Origin: Desulfuromonadales bacterium
GTDB taxonomy: Bacteria; Desulfobacterota; Desulfuromonadia; Desulfuromonadales; JAHYIW01
Assembly (NCBI GenBank): GCA_029210745.1
Contig: JARGFI010000020.1
Location: 1-46,406, forward strand
Reading direction: 5' to 3'
DNA length: 46,406 bases
Shown here: positions 27,953-37,675 of the stretch, piece by piece
How the letters are laid out: every line of letters begins with the position of its first letter
Position numbering within the stretch: the first letter of the stretch is position 1
Program-made: the position numbers and the translations under genes
The notes under the pieces: model-generated
The model's input: only the letters and a program-made list of their open reading frames with translations
What the model was told of the DNA's origin: nothing
The model's database searches: none

Positions 27953-30058
27953 TTATCCGGCGACGATGTCGTCAAGAATATTGATGGTTTCAAGCAGGTA
28001 CGGATCTTCATTTAATTCATCAAGCCACTTTTGACGACGTTCTTCGGCCGTTTGCGACTTGCCCGCCTTGCGCCTGTCGTTGGCGGCAGCCTCCGCCTGT
28101 TCGGGGTGAAGGGCATTCTCCTCGGCACGCTCCGCTTTGATCGCGTCGATGCGCAGCGACTGCCGGGTGTCTTCACTCCTCTTCCTGGCGCGTTCCGCAT
28201 CCCTGTCAATTTCGGCAAAATCAGTATTCGCGGATACCCGCTGCAAGCTCTTTTGTTTCAACCGGTCAATACTTTTCGCGTCTTTGTCCCACCGTCGAAA
28301 GGGGGACGGGGCAACTTCATCCCACGGCAGAGCATATTCGGAATACTTTTCACCACTTTTGAGATATTTCATACGGTCCGGCAGGATGATGTCGGGAATA
28401 ACGCCCCGTTCCTGGGTTGATTCCCCGTTGATCCGGTAAAATTTCTGCGTGGTGACCTTGAGTGCGCCAAGCGGGCGATACTTTCCCATCCCTTTGAAGG
28501 ACAGGCTCCGATCCAGGTCGACCATGGTCTGCACCGTCCCCTTGCCGTGGGTGTGGTCGCTGCCGACAATCAGTGCGCGACGGTAATCCTGCAACGCCCC
28601 GGCGAGAATTTCTGAAGCGGAGGCGCTGAACTTGTTGACCAGAACCACCATTGGACCGCGATACGCGATGTCCTGATCACGATCACGCAAGACCTGAATC
28701 CGATCTCGACTGTCCTTGACCTGCACCACCGGCCCGCTTTCGATAAAGAGTCCGGCGATCGCCACAGCATCGGTCAGCGCCCCCCCGCCATTGTTGCGTA
28801 AATCAACGATCAAGCCGGCGATTTTTTCCCTGGACAACGTTTCCAGTGCCGCCCGCACATCGTCGGTCACGTTGCGCCCGTCGCCACCATTGCGGGTTTC
28901 CTTAAAATCACGATAAAAGGAGGGGATGCGGATATAACCGAACAAATTCCCCGAGGAATCCTTCAGCGTCGTCGATTTAACAAAGGTTTCTTCAATTTGA
29001 ACGACATCACGGATGATCGGGATAATCAGTTTGCGCCCGTCACTTTTCTTTACCGTAAGGCGAACTTCGGTGCCCTTTTTGCCGCGAATCAGGCTGACCG
29101 CATCACGCAAACGCATGTCGGTAATCTCGACCGGTTCGGCGCGCCCCTGAGCAACCGTGAGAATAATATCGTCAGCGGCAAGCTGCCCCTGTCGATCAGC
29201 GGCGCTGCCCGGGATGATCTGGATGACCTTGATATACCCGTCTTCCTCACGCAACGTCGCGCCGATCCCTTCGAGGGAGCCGCGCATGCTGATATCAAAG
29301 TCTTCCTTGATTTTTGGCGGCAGATAGTTGGAGTGTGGATCGAACGCCCGGGTGACCGCATTAAAGTAGCGATCAACGCGCTCCTGCGGCTGTTCTTCAA
29401 GCAGGCGGGAAAAATAATCCGCAAACTTTTTGCGGGTTTTTTCCCGCGCTTGTTCGCGCAATGCCGCTTGCGTTACGGTCTTTTTTGCCAGCGCCTCGGA
29501 TTCGTCTTCGAGCAGGTTGAGATAGCGGGTGATCGTCTGATATTTAACGATTTTTCGCCAACGGTCACGCAGTGCGGCAGCGTTAATACAATAATCAAGC
29601 TTGTCAATATCCGTTTCGAGTGTTTCATCGCGATCAAAATCGAATTTTCCCGCAAAGAGTTGCTCGACCATCTTTTGTGCCTCGCCGATGCGCCGCTGCA
29701 TGATCGTGCCGGCAACGAACGGCAATTCTACGTTGCCCGATTGCATTTCGTCGTCAATTTTTGTCGCAAACCGGCGCAGCTCGGCAACGTCGCCTTGCAG
29801 CAGAAAACGCTTCTGGGAGTCGAGCTGTTTAAGGAACAGAGAGAAAGCGGCGGTTGAAAACGTGTCATCAAACGGCTTGCGGCTGTAATGCTCCTGCCGC
29901 AATTTCTCGCGCAGCAGATAACCGAGAAGCTTGGTGCGGTTTGCCAGTTCATCGTCGTCCTGACCGATCTTTCCAAAGCTGCCCCCGGTAACCAGCAGCA
30001 GACCGAGAACGACGGTCAAAAGCAGGGCGATGATACGTGAAAGTTGCTTGAATCTCAT
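27953..30058 (-). CDS. prc: Tail-specific (C-terminal processing) protease Prc, peptidase S41
   Basis: 701 residues, close to E. coli Prc (682). An N-terminal membrane anchor or signal (IIALLLTVVLGLLLVTGG) is followed by a helical domain (about 35-230) and a PDZ domain (GSLEGIGATLREEDGYIKVI, DIILTVAQG). The S41 core has VDLRNNGGGALTDA, the catalytic serine in NKFSASASEI and the lysine in HTHGKGTVQ. A DUF3340-like C-terminal tail completes it. It cleaves periplasmic proteins with nonpolar C-termini, including peptidoglycan enzymes in E. coli. AGGA precedes the ATG. Confidence 0.96.
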   Translation of the reverse strand: MRFKQLSRIIALLLTVVLGLLLVTGGSFGKIGQDDDELANRTKLLGYLLREKLRQEHYSRKPFDDTFSTAAFSLFLKQLDSQKRFLLQGDVAELRRFATKIDDEMQSGNVELPFVAGTIMQRRIGEAQKMVEQLFAGKFDFDRDETLETDIDKLDYCINAAALRDRWRKIVKYQTITRYLNLLEDESEALAKKTVTQAALREQAREKTRKKFADYFSRLLEEQPQERVDRYFNAVTRAFDPHSNYLPPKIKEDFDISMRGSLEGIGATLREEDGYIKVIQIIPGSAADRQGQLAADDIILTVAQGRAEPVEITDMRLRDAVSLIRGKKGTEVRLTVKKSDGRKLIIPIIRDVVQIEETFVKSTTLKDSSGNLFGYIRIPSFYRDFKETRNGGDGRNVTDDVRAALETLSREKIAGLIVDLRNNGGGALTDAVAIAGLFIESGPVVQVKDSRDRIQVLRDRDQDIAYRGPMVVLVNKFSASASEILAGALQDYRRALIVGSDHTHGKGTVQTMVDLDRSLSFKGMGKYRPLGALKVTTQKFYRINGESTQERGVIPDIILPDRMKYLKSGEKYSEYALPWDEVAPSPFRRWDKDAKSIDRLKQKSLQRVSANTDFAEIDRDAERARKRSEDTRQSLRIDAIKAERAEENALHPEQAEAAANDRRKAGKSQTAEERRQKWLDELNEDPYLLETINILDDIVAG

Positions 30059-30229
30059 ATTAATCCTGACATCGAAGAGTCACTGAGGGCGAACTCGTGT
30101 GCGTTGTTGAATCGCGTTTTAAAGCAGGCCGGGGCGGCTGCCAGCCGGGCAACTCAAGGGGTTCGCTTCGAGAAGAAGGGGCAGCGCTGAATTTTCAACG
30201 TCGCAGCAGCGAACAGGGCGTGCCAGCAG

Positions 30230-30409
30230 TCACTTTTCGTCGAAATCGAGTGCCTGATGGGGGCATGCCGGAATACAGATACCGTCCAGATCACAGCTGT
30301 CATGATTGATGACCGCAGCCCCATTAACAATAGTGATTGCGTCGATCGGACAGGCGATTATACAGTTTCCACTGGCACGGCATTTATTTGTATCAACAAC
30401 GATTTTCAT
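30230..30409 (-). CDS. Small ferredoxin with two altered 4Fe-4S motifs
   Basis: 59 residues. AAAGGAA lies seven bases before ATG. Motif 1 is C10-x5-C16-x3-C20-P and motif 2 is C39-x5-C45-x3-C49-P. In the usual CxxCxxCxxxCP pattern the second cysteine is Ser13 in motif 1 and Asp42 in motif 2, so each predicted cluster keeps three cysteines plus Ser or Asp. This could hold 3Fe-4S or atypically ligated 4Fe-4S clusters, as Asp does in Pyrococcus furiosus ferredoxin. It should be a cytoplasmic one-electron carrier, partner unknown. It lies between darP and prc. A frameshift is unlikely because the whole frame is well formed. Confidence 0.9.
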   Translation of the reverse strand: MKIVVDTNKCRASGNCIIACPIDAITIVNGAAVINHDSCDLDGICIPACPHQALDFDEK

Positions 30410-30499
30410 CGAAAATTCCTTTCATGAGGTCGGTGTGTCATCCTAAATGAATTCATCCCGGCGGTCAAGAAATAGCCTGCCAACCAGAAATGGCCGTCA

Positions 30500-31018
30500 T
30501 TAACCCGCCGCGTCGTCCGCCGCACTGCGCAATAAGCGAAAAATCTCCCGGTAGGCTTTTTTGTCCCCATTGGCGAGAACCGATTTCTGTAAATTGCGCA
30601 ACCGTTTGTGGTCAAGAAGGGGCCAGCGCTGACATATTTCGGCGTATGTGGCCGCCGCGTCGTGTGCAGTCACCAGTCGTTCGCGCCATGCTTCCAGTTC
30701 GTGCTGGCGGGCATTGGCGGCGTACTGTTCGGCAGCGTTTCCAGCCAGAAAGTCGCGCAGCCACTGGACGTCATCTTCACGCTTGCGCAGCACCCCGGCC
30801 AGATGCCTGATCTGGCGCCGCTGACCGCCACGCGCATCGATCGCGCGCAACAGCAGCAACTCGGCACGCACTTCTTCACCCACTTCCAGCTTCGGCAGAT
30901 CGGCGTCGCCCAGTTCCAGCAGTTGCCAGACCAGATCCTCGACCGCTTTGGCGTCGCGCTTGAGCGCCGATTTGCTCGGCCCATCCCATTGCGGGGTATC
31001 TTGATCGTCGCTGTCCAT
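30500..31018 (-). CDS. darP: Ribosome biogenesis factor DarP (YjgA/DUF615)
   Basis: 172 residues. The family hallmarks are SKSALKRDAKAVEDLVWQLL near the N-terminus, RAIDARGGQRRQIRHLAGVL in the middle and LRNLQKSVLANGDKKAYREI near the C-terminus. DarP binds late 50S ribosomal precursors. Its ATG overlaps the dtd stop by one base (TGATG), so it is translationally coupled to dtd. A TTG codon just upstream is in frame but less likely. Confidence 0.92.
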   Translation of the reverse strand: MDSDDQDTPQWDGPSKSALKRDAKAVEDLVWQLLELGDADLPKLEVGEEVRAELLLLRAIDARGGQRRQIRHLAGVLRKREDDVQWLRDFLAGNAAEQYAANARQHELEAWRERLVTAHDAAATYAEICQRWPLLDHKRLRNLQKSVLANGDKKAYREIFRLLRSAADDAAG

Positions 31019-31467
31019 CAATCTCTCTTCCGGCTGTCGAGGAGCATGGTGATCGGTCCCTGGTTGACCAGTTTAACATCCATCGTTGCCTGAAAGACAC
31101 CGGTCGCTACCGTCAGGCCCTGTTCGCGCAATCGCGCGACAAAATCTTCATACACGGGGTTTGCGATCTCCGGCGGGGCGGCAGCGGAGAAACCGGGACG
31201 ACGCCCCTTGCGGCAATCGGCAAGGAGGGTGAACTGGGAAACGACCAACACCTCGCCGCCGATCTCCTTGACCGACCGGTTCAGCTTCCCGGCGTCATCC
31301 TCAAAAATCCGCAACCCGGCAGTTTTTTCGACCAGATATCGCGTATCGGTGACGGTGTCCCCCTGCTCAACCCCGAGCAGCACCAGCAACCCCGGACCGA
31401 TGGCACCGACCGTTGCCCCGGCGACCTCGACGCTGGCGGAGGAGACGCGTTGCAGTACAGCTTTCAT
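31018..31467 (-). CDS. dtd: D-aminoacyl-tRNA deacylase
   Basis: 149 residues, typical length. Conserved motifs are [15 protein letters not shown] at the start, [17 protein letters not shown] in the middle and [11 protein letters not shown] at the end. The last is the chirality-proofreading GPxT loop, here GPIT instead of the commoner GPVT. It removes D-amino acids (and glycine from tRNA-Ala) from charged tRNAs in the cytoplasm. It is coupled to darP downstream. Confidence 0.97.
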   Translation of the reverse strand: MKAVLQRVSSASVEVAGATVGAIGPGLLVLLGVEQGDTVTDTRYLVEKTAGLRIFEDDAGKLNRSVKEIGGEVLVVSQFTLLADCRKGRRPGFSAAAPPEIANPVYEDFVARLREQGLTVATGVFQATMDVKLVNQGPITMLLDSRKRD

Positions 31468-31493
31468 TCTTGACCTTTTTCCCCTGCAAAAAC

Positions 31494-31521
31494 CCTTCGC
31501 GGCTGAAAGCCGCTCCCACAG
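31494..31521 (-). repeat. REP-like palindrome
   Basis: On the minus strand the sequence reads GTGGGAGCGGCTTTCAGCCG followed by CGAAGGG. The stem is GCGGCT/AGCCGC with a three-base loop and a GTGGGA head, the form of REP elements spread by RAYT transposases. It lies between dtd and nfo. Only one copy was noticed in the window. Confidence 0.6.
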
Positions 31522-31579
31522 AGGATGGGCTGCGATAATGGACTGTCACTGGAGCGAGGCACATAAACAAAAAACCAAA

Positions 31580-31636
31580 GAGTGCTTTCTCCGTGCCCTC
31601 CGTGTCCTCCAGTGAGCGCAGCGAACGGGTGGTAAA
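31580..31636 (-). repeat. Dispersed repeat, copy A (TTTACCACCCGTTCG type)
   Basis: On the minus strand TTTACCACCCGTTCGCTGCG continues with CTCACTGGAG and then ACACGGAGGGCACGGAG. A 29-base core matches copy B at 37676-37735 with three mismatches. It fills the gap between nfo and dtd together with the REP-like palindrome. Confidence 0.6.
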
Positions 31637-31639
31637 TAA

Positions 31640-32482
31640 TCACTCGCCCGCCAGTTCGCGCAACAGCGCCAGATTTTTCACATCCATCTCCCCGTCATCC
31701 CCTTTCGGGGTTTCGAGAATTTTGGGGATACTGGCGAAACGTTCGTCGCGCATCAGGGCGCGAAAACCCTCCAGCCCGATCGCCCCCGCGCCGATATGCG
31801 CGTGCCGGTCCACCCGTGAGCCGCACCCTTTCTGGCTGTCGTTGAGATGGAAGGCGGCGATCTTGTCGCACCCGACAATGCGGTCGAATTCAGTCATCGT
31901 CGCCGCATACCCGGCGGTGGTGGAAATGTCGTAGCCGGCAGCGAAGACATGACAGGTGTCAAAGCAGATGCCGAAATTTCCACCGGGAACCCCGGCGATA
32001 ATCGCCGCCAGTTCCTCGAACCTGGCCCCGAGGTAACTCCCCTGTCCGGCGGTTGTTTCGAGCAGCACGGTCACCGGCGGAGCGTTGGCAAAGATCTCCC
32101 GAAACGCGGCACAGACGCGTTCGATCCCGGTCGTAACGCCGCTTTCCAGGTGAGCTCCGGGGTGCATCACCAGTGCCGGAACGCCGAGCAGCTGACAGCG
32201 CTCCAGTTCGTCACTGAAGGCCGCCTTGGCCTTTTCCCATTTGGCGTCATCCGGCACGGCGAGGTTGATCAGATAACTGTCGTGCGCCACCACCGGACCA
32301 ATCGCACTGGCTTTCCAGGCGGCCTTGAACTGCGCGGCATCCTGGTCGCTGATCGCTTTCCCCGCCCAGCGGTTCGCGTTTTTGGTAAAGATCTGCAAAG
32401 CGCTACAGCCCGCTGCTGTTGCGTGTGCAAAGGCGTTGTGCAGCCCGCCGCTGATCGACATATGTGCACCGAGTGGTTGCAT
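31640..32482 (-). CDS. nfo: Endonuclease IV (AP endonuclease)
   Basis: 280 residues. AP endonuclease 2 signatures are LETTAGQG (first metal ligands), CFDTCHVFAAGYDI and HLNDSQKGCGSRVDRHAHIG, which place the three-zinc active site of a TIM barrel. It starts with PLGAHMSISGGLHNAF as usual. It nicks DNA 5' to abasic sites in base excision repair. Its ATG overlaps the stop of the HAD gene (TAATG), so it is translationally coupled as the last gene of dapF-HIT-HAD-nfo. Confidence 0.97.
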   Translation of the reverse strand: MQPLGAHMSISGGLHNAFAHATAAGCSALQIFTKNANRWAGKAISDQDAAQFKAAWKASAIGPVVAHDSYLINLAVPDDAKWEKAKAAFSDELERCQLLGVPALVMHPGAHLESGVTTGIERVCAAFREIFANAPPVTVLLETTAGQGSYLGARFEELAAIIAGVPGGNFGICFDTCHVFAAGYDISTTAGYAATMTEFDRIVGCDKIAAFHLNDSQKGCGSRVDRHAHIGAGAIGLEGFRALMRDERFASIPKILETPKGDDGEMDVKNLALLRELAGE

Positions 32483-33150
32483 TAGACTATTCCTTTATGT
32501 GTGCCGGTGGCAGGAGTGCCCCCCTGCCAGCCGCCGATCACCGCCGCCGCCTGTGACGCCGTCGCCACCTGCGCGTCAAAGCCGTTAGGTCTGGCGTGGG
32601 GACCGACCAGCACGGTGCGCATCCCCAGTTGTTGGGCGGTCAGCAGATTGTTGTGTGAATCCTCGACCATCACACAGTCCTCACCGGCAAGGTCCAGTTC
32701 CATGAGCACCTGACGATACGGTTCGGGGAATGGCTTGGGTAGATAGGCGGCGACGCGAATATCGAAAATTCCCGCAAATCGATCCGCGATGCCGAGTGCA
32801 GCGAGGACGCGCTCGGCATGACCGCGCGAACCGTTGGTGAAAACATAGCAGGGGATGGTCAAACTTTCCAGCTGCTTACGCAGAGCTGGATCGGCGTGCA
32901 GGCGCGACGTGACATCAACATCATGGACATAATCAAGATAGTCTTCCGGGTCGACACCATGGTGGCGAATCAGTCCTTGCAGCGTAACCCCGTACGCTTC
33001 CCAATAGTTGCGGCGCAAACTGTCAACGTTGGCCGCCGGGATTCCGGCCACGTCTTCCATATAGCGGTTGATGCGCACGTCGATCAGCGAGAAAAGCTCG
33101 CGTTCGGCAGCGTAGAGGGTGTTATCGAGGTCGAAAAGGACAGCTTGCAT
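32482..33150 (-). CDS. HAD-family hydrolase, pyrimidine 5'-nucleotidase (SDT1-like)
   Basis: 222 residues. HAD motif I FDLDNTLY (Asp nucleophile and acid), a helical cap (about 15-90), motif II FTNGS, motif III lysine in YLPKPFPEPY and motif IV VMVEDSHNN. The DNTLY form is typical of the pyrimidine 5'-nucleotidase subgroup that dephosphorylates UMP or CMP, but the substrate is not proved by sequence. It begins 11 bases after the HIT gene and overlaps nfo by one base. Confidence 0.9.
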   Translation of the reverse strand: MQAVLFDLDNTLYAAERELFSLIDVRINRYMEDVAGIPAANVDSLRRNYWEAYGVTLQGLIRHHGVDPEDYLDYVHDVDVTSRLHADPALRKQLESLTIPCYVFTNGSRGHAERVLAALGIADRFAGIFDIRVAAYLPKPFPEPYRQVLMELDLAGEDCVMVEDSHNNLLTAQQLGMRTVLVGPHARPNGFDAQVATASQAAAVIGGWQGGTPATGTHKGIV

Positions 33151-33161
33151 CAGGATTCAAT

Positions 33162-33608
33162 CTAGATTACCGGGAACAGCTGTGCCTGCCGTCCCGTTTT
33201 GCGCAGCGCGCCCTTGATACTGTCGAGGGTCGCTGCAGTCTCGACCGCGCTCAAATACTTTTCAGCATGCGGTTCGCTCCAGATCGGTCGCGGCCAGAGC
33301 GGATCGCTGCTAAAACGCGGCACCAGGTGCCAATGCATGTGCGGCACCATGTTGCCGAGTAATTCGTAGTTGATCTTGGTCGGCTGATAAACGACGTTGA
33401 GCGCCGCCGCTACCCGGTTTACCTCCTCCATGATCGCACCGCGCGTCGGCGGGTCAAGATGAAAGAGTTCGGTTACGTGCGCTTTGGTGAAAACCAGGCA
33501 GTAGCCGGGGAAAAACTGGTCGCGATTGAGCACCACGTAGCAGTGTTCCAGCGTGGTGATTCGCAGCTCGGTGTCATCGTCCCATTTGCTGCACATTGAA
33601 CAGTTCAT
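33162..33608 (-). CDS. HIT-family nucleotide-binding protein
   Basis: 148 residues. The histidine triad is HMHWHLVPR (H-x-H-x-H) near residue 90, preceded by [31 protein letters not shown] is the conserved mid-domain. Cys3 and Cys6 at the N-terminus (CSMCSKW) resemble the zinc site of some HIT proteins. Such proteins hydrolyse or transfer nucleoside phosphates (Hint or AP4A-type). Its ATG overlaps the dapF stop as ATGA, so it is translationally coupled. Confidence 0.93.
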   Translation of the reverse strand: MNCSMCSKWDDDTELRITTLEHCYVVLNRDQFFPGYCLVFTKAHVTELFHLDPPTRGAIMEEVNRVAAALNVVYQPTKINYELLGNMVPHMHWHLVPRFSSDPLWPRPIWSEPHAEKYLSAVETAATLDSIKGALRKTGRQAQLFPVI

Positions 33609-34444
33609 CGTGGAATATATACCCCGTTAAAAACCTCAACCGCCGGGCCGGTCATCAGCACCTCGCCGGTCTCGCGCCATTCCATTTCGAGGTCACCGCC
33701 GCGCAAGTGGTTGACAATCTTGCGATCGGTCAGCCCATTGAGCACACCGGCCACAGTCACTGCCGCCGCTCCGGTCCCGCACGCCAGCGTTTCCCCCGCG
33801 CCGCGTTCCCAGGTCCGTTGTTTCACCTCGGTGCGTGACATCACCCGGACGAACTCGACGTTGGTGCGGTTGGGAAAAAAGGGGTGGCGCTCGATATGAC
33901 GACCGAATTCGGAGACCGGAAAAGCCGCCAGATTGTCGACAAAAATCACGCAGTGTGGATTCCCCATCGAGACACAGGTTGCGCGGAAGGTACGTTCCAG
34001 CACTTCAATCGCAATATTCAGCGCTTTCTTCTCCGGGTCGCCGGTCATCGGAATATCTCCGCGCAGCAGTCGCGGAGTGCCCAGATTGACCTGCACCTGC
34101 TCGACCAGGTCGGCCGCTTTGGTCAACAGCTCGACGGTCAACACCCCGGCGCCGGTTTCAATATTCATCCGCTTGCGCCGCACCAGTCGGTGATCGTAGG
34201 CATATTTGGCAACACAGCGAATCCCGTTACCGCACATCTCCGCCTCGCTGCCGTCGGCGTTGAACATCCGCATCCGCACATCGGCGACGGTCGAGGGCAT
34301 GATGAGGACCAGCCCGTCGGAACCGATACCGAAATTACGATTACTGATCTCTACCGCTAGCGCGGTCGGTTCGGCAACCGCCTCCTCGAAACAATTGACG
34401 TAGATATAATCGTTCCCGGCACCGTGCATTTTGGTAAATTTCAT
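33605..34444 (-). CDS. dapF: Diaminopimelate epimerase
   Basis: 279 residues. The first active-site cysteine lies in [13 protein letters not shown] and the second in [12 protein letters not shown]. The N-terminal [15 protein letters not shown] is the family start, and [14 protein letters not shown] is conserved. It interconverts LL- and meso-diaminopimelate for lysine and peptidoglycan synthesis. It is the first gene of the tight cluster with HIT, HAD and nfo. Confidence 0.98.
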   Translation of the reverse strand: MKFTKMHGAGNDYIYVNCFEEAVAEPTALAVEISNRNFGIGSDGLVLIMPSTVADVRMRMFNADGSEAEMCGNGIRCVAKYAYDHRLVRRKRMNIETGAGVLTVELLTKAADLVEQVQVNLGTPRLLRGDIPMTGDPEKKALNIAIEVLERTFRATCVSMGNPHCVIFVDNLAAFPVSEFGRHIERHPFFPNRTNVEFVRVMSRTEVKQRTWERGAGETLACGTGAAAVTVAGVLNGLTDRKIVNHLRGGDLEMEWRETGEVLMTGPAVEVFNGVYIPR

Positions 34445-34809
34445 CCGTCACCTCCTCGCTCCGGTTCCCTGATTATAGGGCGAAGGGACACTGAATCACA
34501 AGGAACAATCGACGTTACCATGATTTCAGCTTCGGCGCTGATCAACGATTCAAATCTGGCGCATCGCCTGAGCCGGGTGGCCGGTGTATCTCCACGGAGT
34601 TTCCGCCGGTTTATGCGCCATGCTGACTCGCGCGGGCTTGACCGGAAGTAATAATGGGGATAACTTTGTAATAAAAGCAAAGACAAGCAGGATTCGGGGC
34701 AGATAAGAGGAATAGCCGGGAAGTCTGACACGGGTCTTTTTTATGATGTGCCCCGCAGTTCTTTGTGCCGATACCACGTTGAGTGTCTGTCGCAAAAGGC
34801 GAGGTAACG
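34445..34809. other. Divergent intergenic region between dapF and msrA
   Basis: About 365 bases between divergent genes, expected to hold promoters in both directions. Short open frames exist on both strands, but none shows a family motif or a good ribosome-binding site. AT-rich DNA near 34650-34690 is the likeliest promoter area. I cannot assign boxes with confidence. Confidence 0.35.
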
Positions 34810-35415
34810 ATGAAAGTACTCTTGATGATCGCTCTCGGGCTGTTGCTGGCCTGGCCAGGCTGGGGAGAAAAAACGATGAATTCCACACCACATAAGGCAA
34901 TCTTTGCCGGGGGGTGCTTCTGGTGCATGGAGCCCCCTTTTGAAAAGCTGGCCGGAGTCTTTGCGGTGGTCTCCGGGTATACCGGCGGGGAGCGCGCCAA
35001 TCCGCGCTATGAAGAGGTTTCCGCCGGAGGAACCGGCCACGTTGAGGCGATCGAGATCAGTTTTGACCCGACGCTCGTCAGCTATCGACAATTACTCGAT
35101 GTTTTCTGGATGAATATCAACCCGGTGGACGACGGCGGGCAGTTTGTCGATCGCGGCACTCAATATCGCTCGGCGATCTTTTATCTGGATGAAGAGCAGC
35201 GCCAGCAGGCCGTTGCATCGAAGGCGGCCCTCGCCGCATCCGGACGCTTCAGTGCGCCGATAGTCACGGAAATTATCCCGGCGGGGAACTTTTATCCGGC
35301 AGAAGAGCACCATCAGGACTACCACAAAAAGAATCCGCTGCGTTACAACTATTATCGCTACGGCTCCGGACGGGACCGTTTTCTTGACAAGTTCTGGAGC
35401 AAAGAGCGCAACTAA
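34810..35415 (+). CDS. msrA: Peptide-methionine (S)-S-oxide reductase MsrA, exported
   Basis: 201 residues. A signal peptide (VLLMIALGLLLAWPGWG) precedes the MsrA domain. The catalytic cysteine is the first one in FAGGCFWCMEPPFEKL, with GYTGGERANPRYEEVSAGGT, HVEAIEISFDP and AEEHHQDYHKKNPLRYNYYR also conserved. It repairs oxidised methionine. The signal implies action in the periplasm. No MsrB domain is fused. GAGG lies five bases before this ATG, and the longer frame from 34783 would put nine residues before the signal. Confidence 0.95.
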   Translation: MKVLLMIALGLLLAWPGWGEKTMNSTPHKAIFAGGCFWCMEPPFEKLAGVFAVVSGYTGGERANPRYEEVSAGGTGHVEAIEISFDPTLVSYRQLLDVFWMNINPVDDGGQFVDRGTQYRSAIFYLDEEQRQQAVASKAALAASGRFSAPIVTEIIPAGNFYPAEEHHQDYHKKNPLRYNYYRYGSGRDRFLDKFWSKERN

Positions 35416-35444
35416 AACCCTGTAACGTTTACTTTTTCGCAGCA

Positions 35445-35518
35445 AACCCCTCCAAACCTCCCCTTGACAAGGGAGGCTTCGAAACTTCCCTCCTGTCAAG
35501 GGGGGATTGAGGGGGGTA
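35445..35518. repeat. Imperfect inverted repeat between convergent msrA and hemL
   Basis: Left arm 35445-35476 and right arm 35487-35518 are imperfect inverted copies built around CCCCTTGACAAGGGAGG and its reverse-complement-like CTCCTGTCAAGGGGGG, with a loop containing CTTCGAAAC. It lies 30 bases after msrA and 20 before the hemL stop. It may act as a two-way terminator and looks like a dispersed genomic repeat. Confidence 0.65.
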
Positions 35519-35537
35519 GATTTGGATGTCAAGACAA

Positions 35538-36821
35538 TTACAGGGTCTTGAATGCCTTGGCCGCCGCCGCGATCGTTTTGTCCAGATCGTCGGTCGAATG
35601 GGCAGCGCTCATGAAGCCCGCTTCGTACTGGCTTGGGGCAAGGTTGATCCCCTCGTCGAGCATGCTACGGAAGAATTTGGCGAAGATCGCCGGGGTGGCG
35701 GCTTTGACGTCGGCAAAAGCGAAAACCTCGTCCGCCTGAAAGTAGGTACAGAACATCCCGCCAACGCGTTGCAGTGAGGTCAGCACCCCCGCCGCGCTGG
35801 CCGCTTCCGCCAGCCCCTTGCACAGATAGGCGCTCTTCTCCTCGATGATGTCGTAGAAGCCTTCCTCCTTGAGCAGCGTCAGCGTCGCGATCCCGGCACT
35901 CATCGCCAGCGGATTCCCCGACAAGGTGCCGGCCTGGTAGACGCCGCCATCAGGGGAGAGACAGCTCATGATCTCCCGCTTCCCGCCGAAGGCGCCGACC
36001 GGCAGACCGCCACCGATAATCTTGCCGAGGCAGACCAGGTCGCCGTAAACCTTGAAGCGTTCCTGCGCGCCACCGTACGCAACACGGAAGCCGGTCATGA
36101 CCTCGTCGATAATCAGCACGATCCCTTCAGCATCACACAAGGCGCGCAACCCTTCGAGGAACCCGGCGCGGGGCGCAACGCACCCCATATTGCCAGCAAT
36201 CGGTTCGAGGATGATGCAGGCGATCTCGCCCTTGTTGGCGGCGACCAGCTGGCGGGTCTCTTCAATATCGTTATAGGTTGCGGTCAGGGTGTGTTTGGCA
36301 AAATCCGCCGGGACACCGGGAGAGGTCGGCACGCCGAAGGTGGCAAGCCCCGAACCGGCCTTGACCAGCAGGCTGTCAGCGTGACCGTGGTAGCAGCCGT
36401 CAAATTTGAGAATCTTGTCGCGTCCGGTATAACCACGCGCGAGGCGAATGGCGCTCATCGTCGCTTCGGTGCCGGAGGAGACCATGCGCACCATCTCGAT
36501 ATTCGGATAGGCGTCGCAGACCATCTCGGCCAGGGTGATCTCCTTTTCGGTCGGCGCGCCGAACGAAGCGCCGCCCGCCGCCGCCTGCTGAATCGCTTCA
36601 ACCACCTTCGGGTGGCAGTGGCCGAGGATCATCGGCCCCCAGGAACCAACGTAGTCGATATAGGCGTTGCCGTCGGCATCGTAGATCTTCGAGCCGGTCG
36701 CACGGCTGATAAAGAGCGGATCACAACCGACCGATTTAAAAGCCCGCACCGGACTGTTGACGCCACCGGGGATCAGGCGTTTGGCTCGATCAAAAAGTGC
36801 TGTGGATGTCTCGCGATTCAT
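35538..36821 (-). CDS. hemL: Glutamate-1-semialdehyde 2,1-aminomutase
   Basis: 427 residues, standard length. A PLP class III aminotransferase: [15 protein letters not shown] at the N-terminus, [33 protein letters not shown], and the PLP-binding lysine in [16 protein letters not shown]. It makes 5-aminolevulinate from glutamate-1-semialdehyde for haem synthesis by the C5 route. AGGAG lies eight bases upstream. It is the last gene of the minus-strand run that begins upstream with yggS, maf and trmFO, with a 127-base gap before it. Confidence 0.98.
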   Translation of the reverse strand: MNRETSTALFDRAKRLIPGGVNSPVRAFKSVGCDPLFISRATGSKIYDADGNAYIDYVGSWGPMILGHCHPKVVEAIQQAAAGGASFGAPTEKEITLAEMVCDAYPNIEMVRMVSSGTEATMSAIRLARGYTGRDKILKFDGCYHGHADSLLVKAGSGLATFGVPTSPGVPADFAKHTLTATYNDIEETRQLVAANKGEIACIILEPIAGNMGCVAPRAGFLEGLRALCDAEGIVLIIDEVMTGFRVAYGGAQERFKVYGDLVCLGKIIGGGLPVGAFGGKREIMSCLSPDGGVYQAGTLSGNPLAMSAGIATLTLLKEEGFYDIIEEKSAYLCKGLAEAASAAGVLTSLQRVGGMFCTYFQADEVFAFADVKAATPAIFAKFFRSMLDEGINLAPSQYEAGFMSAAHSTDDLDKTIAAAAKAFKTL

Positions 36822-36948
36822 ACTGTGGTCTCCTGTTTAACGGGGATAAAAGAACAGGTTTAACAACAAAACTGCCTGCCTTGGTAACACAGGGAGAACG
36901 ACGTGTCAAGAATGACCGATTGACTTTAATATCAGCGACTTTCCAGTC

Positions 36949-37656
36949 TCATCTTTTTCCGCCATCACAACGTTCCCCGAAGATCGCCGACCCGACCCGT
37001 ACCAGCGTCGCCCCTTCCTCAATCGCCACCTCAAAATCGTGACTCATCCCCATCGACAATTCGTTCATCTCCACCTGGGGGATATGCAGCGCGTCAATTC
37101 CGGCGGCCAGTTCGCGCAGTTCGCGGAAGTAACGGCGCACCGCTTCGGGGTCGTCCTCCCACGGTGGCAACGCCATCAGTCCGCGAATGCGGAGGTTTGG
37201 CAGCATGGCGACCTGACGCACCAGCTTTTCGAGGGCGGCGGCGGTGGTGCCGGATTTGGTCTGCTCGGCACCGAGATTGAGCTGAAGGAGGATGTCGGCG
37301 ATTGCCCCGTCCTTGCCCCACTGCTTGTCGATCTCCTCGGCCAGCGACAGGCGATCGACGGAATGGATCAGGGCGACATGGCCGCGCAGATACTTGACCT
37401 TGTTCGATTGCAGCCCGCCGATAAAGTGCCAGACGACCGGGGCGCTGATCTGCTCGGCCTTGTCTCGCAACTCCTGCGCGTAACTTTCGCCGAAAACGGT
37501 TTGTCCGGCGGCAAACGCCGCGCTCACATCGGCCGCCGGTTTGATCTTGGAAACCGCGACCAGCCGAACTGCTGACGGATTGCGGCCGGAACGAGCACAC
37601 GCAGCAGCAATCCGGGTATGAATGGCAGCAAGATTCGCGGCGATATTTTCAGGCAT
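36949..37656 (-). CDS. yggS: PLP homeostasis protein (YggS/PLPBP family)
   Basis: 235 residues. An alanine-racemase-like TIM barrel: [14 protein letters not shown] contains the PLP-binding lysine, followed by [47 protein letters not shown] and [20 protein letters not shown]. It buffers pyridoxal phosphate and affects amino-acid metabolism. Two ATGs are six bases apart. The second (37656) has GGGGAG at a normal six-base spacing, while the first directly abuts it. It lies upstream of hemL, a PLP enzyme. Confidence 0.96.
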   Translation of the reverse strand: MPENIAANLAAIHTRIAAACARSGRNPSAVRLVAVSKIKPAADVSAAFAAGQTVFGESYAQELRDKAEQISAPVVWHFIGGLQSNKVKYLRGHVALIHSVDRLSLAEEIDKQWGKDGAIADILLQLNLGAEQTKSGTTAAALEKLVRQVAMLPNLRIRGLMALPPWEDDPEAVRRYFRELRELAAGIDALHIPQVEMNELSMGMSHDFEVAIEEGATLVRVGSAIFGERCDGGKR

Positions 37657-37675
37657 TGTCATCTCCCCTTTCTGA

